A stretch of DNA of 15,630 nucleotides from Alphaproteobacteria bacterium (lineage in GTDB: Bacteria; Pseudomonadota; Alphaproteobacteria; Rhizobiales; Xanthobacteraceae): positions 10,330 to 25,959 of the forward strand of contig VAZQ01000164.1 in the NCBI GenBank assembly GCA_005883115.1, written 5' to 3'. Below are positions 6,785-12,149 of the stretch, in pieces. The position numbers and the translations under genes were made by a program. The notes under the pieces are model-generated. The model did not search any database. It was not told where the DNA came from and was given only the letters and a program-made list of their open reading frames with translations. Position 1 is the first letter of the stretch, and the number at the start of each line of letters is the position of its first letter.

Positions 6785-7753
6785 ATGTCGAAACTCTGCG
6801 CCTGGATTGTCTTTGTTGTCGCACTCCTCGCGGTGCCGCCGCTGGTGCACGCAGAGACAGCAGACTGGCCACAGCGGCCGATCCGCTTCGTCATTCCGTT
6901 CGGTCCGGGCGCCGGCGCAGATATCGGCGCGCGCCTTATTCAGGACCGGCTGCAGGCACGCTGGGGCAAGCCGGTGGTGACTGAGAACCGTCCGGGCGGC
7001 GATAGCATGATCGCGATTCAGGCCGTCCTATCTGCCAACGACGATCACACCTTCCTGTGGGGGCCCAGTGGGAGCTTCATCGTCCATCCGTATCAGTATA
7101 AGAGGCTCCCTTACGACCCAGCCGATCTGGTGCCGGTGGCGCGTTTCTCCAGCACCATTCTCGGCGTCGGCGTTCCGGCGTCGATGAAGGTGGCCACGCT
7201 CGCCGATTTCGTTAAACGCGCGCGCGCCGAACCCGGCAAGTTCAATTCCGCTGCGGTTCCAGGCATTACCGAACTCGCGTTCGACTATTTCGCGCATAAT
7301 GCCAAGATCACGATGACGAAGGTGCCGTACAAGGACATCGTGCAGGCCGTGAATGACCTCGCCGAAGATCGTCTGCAGATCTATTCGGCCTCATACGCCA
7401 TCCTGCGGCCACATCGAGAGGCCGGTAGGATCGTGGTGGTGGCGCAGATGGGACGGGAGCGGGCACCGAGCCTGCCTGATATTCCAACCGGCATCGAAGC
7501 GGGTTACCCCGAACTGGAAATGGACGGCAATGTCGGCCTGTTCGGAAGCAAGGCGCTGCCCGCAGAATTACGCGAGCGTATCGGCGCCGACGTCGTCAAA
7601 GTCTCCGACGACAAGGACATCGACGGTACCCTCAATGCGACTGCACAGACGCCGAGTCGCGGCGGGGCAAAGGAGTTCGCCGCCTCGATCGAGCGCCAGC
7701 GCGCGCAGATCGCCACCATTGCGAAGGCACTTGGCATCCAGCCAACGCGATAA
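6785..7753 (+). CDS. Bug/TctC family periplasmic substrate-binding protein
   Basis: This is a 322-residue protein of standard Bug length. A signal peptide spans residues 1-23 (cleavage after VHA). The mature protein begins WPQRPIRFVIPFGPGAGADIGAR, the hallmark of tripartite tricarboxylate transporter receptors. Further family signs are ENRPGGD (~67-73), GPSGSF, VPYKDIVQAVNDL (~179-191) and PDIPTGIEAGYPELE. Bug proteins bind carboxylates, aromatic acids and similar anions in the periplasm and hand them to TctA/TctB. Neither membrane partner is in the window, which is common because many alphaproteobacteria keep orphan Bug genes beside catabolic genes. AGGA sits 9 nt before the ATG. The gene lies 70 bp after the hydratase gene and converges on ubiD-like with only 22 bp between the ends. 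It may bind the substrate of the neighbouring decarboxylase. Confidence 0.93.
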   Translation: MSKLCAWIVFVVALLAVPPLVHAETADWPQRPIRFVIPFGPGAGADIGARLIQDRLQARWGKPVVTENRPGGDSMIAIQAVLSANDDHTFLWGPSGSFIVHPYQYKRLPYDPADLVPVARFSSTILGVGVPASMKVATLADFVKRARAEPGKFNSAAVPGITELAFDYFAHNAKITMTKVPYKDIVQAVNDLAEDRLQIYSASYAILRPHREAGRIVVVAQMGRERAPSLPDIPTGIEAGYPELEMDGNVGLFGSKALPAELRERIGADVVKVSDDKDIDGTLNATAQTPSRGGAKEFAASIERQRAQIATIAKALGIQPTR

Positions 7754-7775
7754 CGGTGAGCGGCAGCCAAGCCGA

Positions 7776-9335
7776 CTAAGTCACCCGGCCCGAGGAGGTC
7801 TCCTCCTCGAACACCGAGACCGCGGGCGGCGTTCCGCTCAACCCGAGCTCCTGCCATCGCGCGACCACCTTGTCGTAAGCGTCCTTCGATAACCGAGTGC
7901 GCTTGGAGAACGTCTTGATGAAGCGATAATCCATACAGGCATTGATCAGGCATTTCGATCCCCAGGGCCTGATCTCAGGCGGGTTCAGGCTAGGATCGAG
8001 ATACGTGCTCCAGGTCTCCCGCAGGATATCGATCGACTGCGCTGGGCGCGAACGCGTCGCCATTGCCCACAACACCTGACCTATATTGCTCGGATCGATA
8101 TCGTCGTCGACCACGATCACGTATTTTCCAAAATATGCGCCGGTCGTGCATTGCGCAGCGAGAGCCATCACCTGCGCCGCATGGCCGGCATACATCTGCT
8201 TGATCGAGGCCACGGTGATGCCCCATCCCGCGGCTTCCGGAATCGACCACACGCCCTGAATGCCGGGCACGCCCAGCTTGTCGGCCCAGATGCCGGCAGA
8301 ACGCAACGCCGCCCAGAACAGGCCGCACTCATTGGCCGCACTGTCGGCCATCAACGCGCAAGTCAAGGTCGGGTTGTCGCGGTAACGAACGCGCTCCACT
8401 CGCATGAAGGGCGTCGCGCCACTCGGCCGTCCGTAATAGCCGGTAAACTCACCGAAGGGTCCTTCGGAGAAGGTCTCATCCGGATATAGAAAGCCTTCGA
8501 GCACAATCTCGGCTCGCGCCGGCAGCGGCAGGCCGGTGAGATCGCTGATGAACACCTCGATTGGTGCGCCATTGATCCCGGAATAATAATCATATTCGCA
8601 CTCGGTTTTGGGCAGGCTGGTCGCGGCGACCAAAAAGAGTAATGGATCTATGCCATAGGCGGCCGCGATCGGCATGGGCTTGCCCATTCGCCACCATTTC
8701 TCACGATCGATGGTGGCGTCCTTGCCCGGCGACGTATAGACGCCGACCTCGCGCGGTCCTTTGATCATCATGCGGTAGGTGCCGACATTGACGCGGCCCG
8801 TTTCCGGATCCTTGGTCACCACTGCATCGCCGGTTCCAAGATACATGCCGCCGTCCAGCGGCCACATCCGCTGCGCCGGAAAAATACGGATATCGATGTC
8901 GTTCCCCTCGACGATGTTCTGATTGCAGATCGCCTGCTCGGCCGAAACCTCCTTCGGCGGCACTTTCCGGCCGAGCTTTTGCTGTAGGCTCTGCACTGCC
9001 TTAAGCGGATGGTCCATTGGCTGCTCGCCAATCATCAGACAAAAGCGGGATAAATTGCATCCGACCATGTTATACAGCGCGCGGTGGCCGGGATGGCCCT
9101 TGATATTCTCGAACAGCAGCGCTGGCGACTTTTCACCAGCAACGAGATAGGTGATCGTCGCAGCTTCGAGATCGGGATCGACTTCCGCGGTGATGCGCTT
9201 GAGTTCGCCGAGCAGCTCGACCTTCTCCAGCCAAGCATCGAGATCGCTCGAGTTGGCTCCGCGAGGAGCCTTTTGGCCCTCGGCTTTTGCGGGTTGCGGT
9301 TGGCGCGCGGTCCCTACGGTGACGCTCATGTCCAT
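7776..9335 (-). CDS. UbiD family (prenylated-FMN-dependent) decarboxylase
   Basis: This is a 519-residue protein. It holds the UbiD active-site set: R188 in VNVGTYRMM, and E291 and E296 in SEGPFGEFTGYYGR, equivalent to Arg173, Glu277 and Glu282 of fungal ferulate decarboxylase. The N-terminal part (LRITAEV-type, residues ~40-80) and the C-terminal oligomerisation part (KTFSKRTRLSKDAYDKVV) are also family-like. The enzyme reversibly decarboxylates aromatic or alpha,beta-unsaturated acids with prFMN made by a UbiX partner, which is not in the window. The first ~28 residues are an unconserved tail. The ATG at 9335 is preferred over the one at 9329, because GGAG lies 7 nt upstream of it. Ubiquinone synthesis is less likely than catabolism, given the neighbouring hydratase, Bug protein and dehydrogenase. 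The exact substrate is unknown. Confidence 0.94.
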   Translation of the reverse strand: MDMSVTVGTARQPQPAKAEGQKAPRGANSSDLDAWLEKVELLGELKRITAEVDPDLEAATITYLVAGEKSPALLFENIKGHPGHRALYNMVGCNLSRFCLMIGEQPMDHPLKAVQSLQQKLGRKVPPKEVSAEQAICNQNIVEGNDIDIRIFPAQRMWPLDGGMYLGTGDAVVTKDPETGRVNVGTYRMMIKGPREVGVYTSPGKDATIDREKWWRMGKPMPIAAAYGIDPLLFLVAATSLPKTECEYDYYSGINGAPIEVFISDLTGLPLPARAEIVLEGFLYPDETFSEGPFGEFTGYYGRPSGATPFMRVERVRYRDNPTLTCALMADSAANECGLFWAALRSAGIWADKLGVPGIQGVWSIPEAAGWGITVASIKQMYAGHAAQVMALAAQCTTGAYFGKYVIVVDDDIDPSNIGQVLWAMATRSRPAQSIDILRETWSTYLDPSLNPPEIRPWGSKCLINACMDYRFIKTFSKRTRLSKDAYDKVVARWQELGLSGTPPAVSVFEEETSSGRVT

Positions 9336-9435
9336 ATCCGTCTCCGGTTCTGCTGCGTTTCAACGCAAGTCTAGCGCGTTTTTGGAGCCCGTGGGATCCG
9401 CGGCTTGATGCTTGTATCTCAGCGATCGCGACCGC

Positions 9436-9466
9436 AAAAAAAGCCCGGCGCAATGCCGGGCTTTTT
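9436..9466 (-). terminator. Rho-independent terminator after the LTxxQ-like membrane protein gene
   Basis: On the minus strand GCCCGGC (stem), ATTGC (loop) and GCCGGGC are followed by seven T. The plus strand shows five T after the same stem, so it could work in both directions. It lies 23 bp past the stop codon of the 9490-10179 gene and separates it from the UbiD gene. Confidence 0.85.
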
Positions 9467-9489
9467 CCTCAGAGCGGGCACACGGCCAT

Positions 9490-10179
9490 TCAGAGGCCGG
9501 CCATCACGCTCTCAAGGCCAAGCAGATGGGTGAGCGATTTAAGTTCGCGCCGCTGGTCGTCACTGAAGCTCATGACCAACGGGAACCCCGCGGATTTGAG
9601 GCCTTCGACATTCACCCTGCTCATGTCGATGGATGCCGTGCGGCTGTTACCCTGCGACTTCCTCGTATATTCCATCTTGCGCAGTTCGGCCTCGACAGCG
9701 GGCCAATAGCGTTCCTGCTCAGACGTCAGGTTGAGTCTTTTCTTGATTCCGGCAAGTTGTGAATCGTTGAGCACGGCGTTGGAGCGAGGCTTGGTAGGCT
9801 TGGCCGATGTGGAGGCGAGCGCGACCTTGGCGGGTACAGCTGGCTTCGGTTTTGCCTCAAGGGTCGCCGGAGCGTCGGCGTCATTGGAGGCATAGGCCGG
9901 CCGGGGATTAAAAAACGTCATTCCTGGATCGGCCGACGCCAATGTGAGCATACCGGATATCGGCTCCGCGGAGGCCTGCACCCAGTCCGCCGGGAAGCGC
10001 AAATTCACTGTGTCGGATGGGACCATCTCGACGATGCTGGCAACGACTGTGGATGATGCGTGCGAGAAAAGGCCCCCGCGCGCGGTGAAGCCGGCGGCCA
10101 GGCCGCCCACCCCCGCTCCGGCCAGAATGGCAAGACAACCCACGACGCTTTTGCTGATACCGCTGGATAACCCCCGCAT
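9490..10179 (-). CDS. Membrane-anchored protein of unknown function with LTxxQ-like C-terminal segment
   Basis: This is a 229-residue protein without a family name that I recognise. Residues ~11-32 (VVGCLAILAGAGVGGLAAGF) form one membrane span or an uncleaved signal, with few charges before it. A Pro/Ala/Lys-rich linker follows (~100-133). The C-terminal part is a compact helical region: LNDSQLAGIKKRLNLTSEQE (137-156), then RYWPAVEAELRKMEY, and later SFSDDQRRELKSLTHLLGL. The paired 'LTxxQ' and 'DDQRRELKS' pattern recalls periplasmic Spy/CpxP-like proteins, which would put this domain in the periplasm, but the likeness is short. The ATG at 10179 has GGGGGA 2 nt upstream. It is transcribed alone, with terminators on both sides. 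Confidence 0.75.
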   Translation of the reverse strand: MRGLSSGISKSVVGCLAILAGAGVGGLAAGFTARGGLFSHASSTVVASIVEMVPSDTVNLRFPADWVQASAEPISGMLTLASADPGMTFFNPRPAYASNDADAPATLEAKPKPAVPAKVALASTSAKPTKPRSNAVLNDSQLAGIKKRLNLTSEQERYWPAVEAELRKMEYTRKSQGNSRTASIDMSRVNVEGLKSAGFPLVMSFSDDQRRELKSLTHLLGLESVMAGL

Positions 10180-10236
10180 GTTCCCCCGACCTGCTTACCC
10201 TCGAACAGTGGCCATCTTCTTTGCAAACCAAGCGTA

Positions 10237-10265
10237 ATTATGGCTGTGCCGGGACATTTCTTCGA
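10237..10265 (-). promoter_or_regulatory. Possible promoter of the LTxxQ-like gene
   Basis: The minus strand has CATAAT (10242-10237) as a good -10 and TCGAAG (10265-10260) as a poor -35, separated by 17 nt. It lies 58 bp upstream of the start at 10179. The support is weak. Confidence 0.3.
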
Positions 10266-10326
10266 CCCTTTTTCCTTGTCCAACAGGGAGTTAGCGCCAA
10301 CCGACCGACCGGCTTTGGCAGCAACG

Positions 10327-10354
10327 AAAAAGCCCGGCATCAGAGCCGGGCTTT
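10327..10354 (-). terminator. Rho-independent terminator after carD
   Basis: On the minus strand GCCCGGC (stem), TCTGAT (loop) and GCCGGGC are followed by five T. It lies about 25 bp beyond the carD stop codon. The stem is identical to that of the terminator at 9436-9466. Confidence 0.85.
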
Positions 10355-10379
10355 CCTCCATTTCGCGGACGGCGTACGC

Positions 10380-11159
10380 TCAGGCTGCTTCTTCCTCCAC
10401 CACCGCCTCATCGTCCTCGCCCTCGGCGGGCTTGGGACCGCGACGCGGTCCCTTGGCCAGCGCGGCTTCGATCTCCTTGATCGCTTCGGTCTCGGTAATG
10501 CGTTGCACAACCGAAATCTCGCGCGAAAGGCGGTCGAGCGCCGCCTCGTAGAGCTGGCGCTCCGAGTAGGACTGCTCAGGCTGCGTCTCCGAACGATAAA
10601 GATCCCGCACCACTTCGGCGATGGCAACGATGTCGCCGGAGTTGATCTTGGCCTCATATTCCTGCGCCCGGCGCGACCACATGGTGCGCTTGATACGAGC
10701 CCGGCCCTTCAGCGTTTCCAAGGCCCGCTTGACCAGCGGCGGCTCAGCGAGCTTGCGCATGCCGACTGCAGTAACCTTCGCGGTGGGAACCCGTAACGTC
10801 ATCTTGTCCTTCACGAAGTTGATGACGAAGAGTTCGAGCTTGGCTCCCGCGACTTCCTGCTCCTCGATCGCGAGAATCTGGCCCACGCCGTGGGACGGAT
10901 AGACGATGAACTCGTTGGTCCTAAAGCCCTGACGCTGGGTCGTCTTCTTGCTGGTCATCCCGGAGGAAACTCCTTCGTCCGGCTTGCGGCGGACGGATGG
11001 TTTGGCCACGGGGGCTCGCCGGCGCGGTGCCGCACGGGAGGTGCGTGACACCCTCCGGCGGTGGGCCGCTGACGTTTTTTTCGTCCGCCGGCTCACGGCG
11101 GTGGTCTTTTTCGACCGATGGCGCGTTTTTCCTGCCACGGCTGTTTGCGTGGGTCTCAC
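10380..11159 (-). CDS. carD: CarD/CdnL family transcriptional regulator
   Basis: CarD/CdnL binds the RNA polymerase beta subunit and stabilises open complexes, notably at rRNA and growth-related promoters. The core begins at MTSKKTTQRQGFRTNEF (ATG 10958). EFIVYPSHGVGQI is the RNA-polymerase-interacting Tudor-like domain, and TMWSRRAQEYEAKINSGD with SYSERQLYEAALDRLSREI forms the helical DNA-contacting domain. The last ~20 residues are acidic (EGEDDEAVVEEEAA). From ATG 10958 the protein has 192 residues. The frame is open to GTG at 11159, which adds 67 residues very rich in Arg/Lys with biased third bases. I list the long form because related rhizobial proteins, from memory, also carry basic extensions. 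Neither start has an ideal ribosome site: AAGGAG lies 12 nt before the ATG, while the GTG overlaps the stop of an upstream ORF. Family certain, start uncertain. Confidence 0.92.
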   Translation of the reverse strand: MRPTQTAVAGKTRHRSKKTTAVSRRTKKTSAAHRRRVSRTSRAAPRRRAPVAKPSVRRKPDEGVSSGMTSKKTTQRQGFRTNEFIVYPSHGVGQILAIEEQEVAGAKLELFVINFVKDKMTLRVPTAKVTAVGMRKLAEPPLVKRALETLKGRARIKRTMWSRRAQEYEAKINSGDIVAIAEVVRDLYRSETQPEQSYSERQLYEAALDRLSREISVVQRITETEAIKEIEAALAKGPRRGPKPAEGEDDEAVVEEEAA

Positions 11160-11242
11160 GTCCCTGGTTGAAGTTCCTCGGAAACGACCCGAAAAATAAC
11201 GCTCCCCACGGGGGAGCGGCTCGGGTGCGCTGTTCTGCTCAT
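11156..11242 (-). CDS. Possible 28-codon leader ORF upstream of carD
   Basis: The minus strand has ATG at 11242 and an open frame of 28 codons (starting MSRTAHPSRS, ending SEELQPGT). Its TGA (11158-11156) overlaps the GTG start of the long carD frame as GTGA. That arrangement is typical of translational coupling. The ATG lies only about 8 nt after a TATATA -10 candidate, so the mRNA would be nearly leaderless. I recognise no family. It may equally be chance within an untranslated leader. Confidence 0.3.
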   Translation of the reverse strand: MSRTAHPSRSPVGSVIFRVVSEELQPGT

Positions 11243-11250
11243 TTTCCAGC

Positions 11251-11278
11251 TATATAGCACATTTTCCGCAAAAATCAA
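11251..11278 (-). promoter_or_regulatory. Candidate promoter of carD
   Basis: The minus strand reads TTGATT (11278-11273) and TATATA (11256-11251) with a 16-nt spacer, in an AT-rich patch that stands out from the surrounding GC-rich sequence. It sits between the fdxA stop and carD, about 90 bp before the GTG start and 290 bp before the ATG start. The distance supports the longer CarD form or a long leader. Confidence 0.4.
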
Positions 11279-11354
11279 AGCGTTGCGGGGACTCAAAAGT
11301 CCAATTCCAGGCATCTGAGCATTACATTTTCGTCACGCCTGGTTAACGGGACAA

Positions 11355-11693
11355 TCAGTCCCCGGTTCCGGGGCTGGAAGAGAAATGCGTTTCCAGCTTA
11401 TTCGGCACACCCTCCCAAGCCTTGGCATCGGCGGGGGGCTCCTTCTTCTGGGTGATGTTTGGCCAGACCTTCGCCAGATCAGCATTGAGCTTCAGCAGCT
11501 TCTCCAGGCCCGGCTCGGTGTCGGGCTTAATCGCGTCGACCGGGCATTCCGGCTCACAAACACCGCAGTCGATGCATTCGTCGGGATGAATGACGAGCAT
11601 GTTCTCGCCTTCGTAAAAGCAATCGACCGGGCAGACCTCGACGCAGTCCATGTATTTGCACTTGATACAACTTTCGACGACGACGTAGGTCAT
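11355..11693 (-). CDS. fdxA: 7Fe ferredoxin FdxA ([3Fe-4S][4Fe-4S])
   Basis: This is a 112-residue protein almost collinear with the Azotobacter 7Fe ferredoxin. CIKCKYMDCVEVCPVDCFYEG holds C9, C17 and C21, and ECIDCGVCEPECPVDAI holds C40, C43, C46 and C50. By homology C9, C17 and C50 bind the 3Fe-4S cluster, and C21, C40, C43 and C46 the 4Fe-4S cluster. The C-terminal helix (LEKLLKLNADLAKVWPNIT) is the family's usual cap. It is a cytoplasmic low-potential electron carrier. The frame is open to 11741, but the ATG at 11693 gives the canonical MTYVV start and has GGAG 9 nt upstream. The gene stands 186 bp after the S4 gene on the same strand, so it may have its own promoter; I could not place it. 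Confidence 0.96.
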   Translation of the reverse strand: MTYVVVESCIKCKYMDCVEVCPVDCFYEGENMLVIHPDECIDCGVCEPECPVDAIKPDTEPGLEKLLKLNADLAKVWPNITQKKEPPADAKAWEGVPNKLETHFSSSPGTGD

Positions 11694-11879
11694 TTCCAAG
11701 CTCTCCAGGCGCGCGCTGACTAGCGCATGGGCCATTGGCAAGCAAGGGTTGCCAGCGCATTGGAGGCGGCGGCCACCGTGACAGGGGCTCAGAACCGGTC
11801 TGCACCCGGCCGAGCAAGGGGCGCCAGCGCCGTTATCGCTTGTTTTCGGCGCACAGGCGCCGTCGGATGGGCAAATCCG

Positions 11880-12137
11880 TCACTCGAGCATCTCACGCAA
11901 GGCGCGGGCGTCCTGCGCGGACCCGCGGCGGTCGGCAAAAGCTACGACTTTGAGGACGCGAACCGCACGATCGAGCGCAACGGTAACCACATCGCCGAGC
12001 CGCACGGTGTGGCTAGGATGATCGACGCGCCGGCCATTAACGCGAACGTGGCCAGCGGCGGCAAGGGCCGCAGCATCCGACCTCGTGCGCACTACGCGCG
12101 CGTGCCAAAGCCATTTGTCGACGCGTTGGCGATCCAA
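11880..12137 (-). CDS. S4-domain RNA-binding protein (Hsp15/HslR-like)
   Basis: This is an 85-residue protein made almost entirely of one S4 RNA-binding fold: RVDKWLWHARVVRTRSDAA, then GHVRVNGRRV, then HTVRLGDVVTVAL. HslR relatives bind stalled 50S subunits carrying nascent chains. In alphaproteobacteria the short homologue usually sits beside a large helicase, as here. The start appears to be TTG at 12137 (12137-12135), giving MDRQRVDKWLW. There is no ATG or GTG between the in-frame upstream stop and the conserved region. That stop, TGA at 12152-12150, is the stop of the helicase gene, so both genes are in one frame, 12 bp apart, and surely co-transcribed. A GAGGG lies about 12 nt before the TTG. 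The C-terminus is short compared with E. coli Hsp15. Confidence 0.88.
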   Translation of the reverse strand: MDRQRVDKWLWHARVVRTRSDAAALAAAGHVRVNGRRVDHPSHTVRLGDVVTVALDRAVRVLKVVAFADRRGSAQDARALREMLE

Positions 12138-12149
12138 GCGCAGAAGCCC

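Noticed and set aside
11289..11362. Two short stems (GGACT/AGTCC at 11289-11302 and GGGAC/GTCCC at 11348-11362) as an fdxA terminator
   Set aside because: Only 5-bp stems, one of them across the stop codon, and neither followed by a T-tract.
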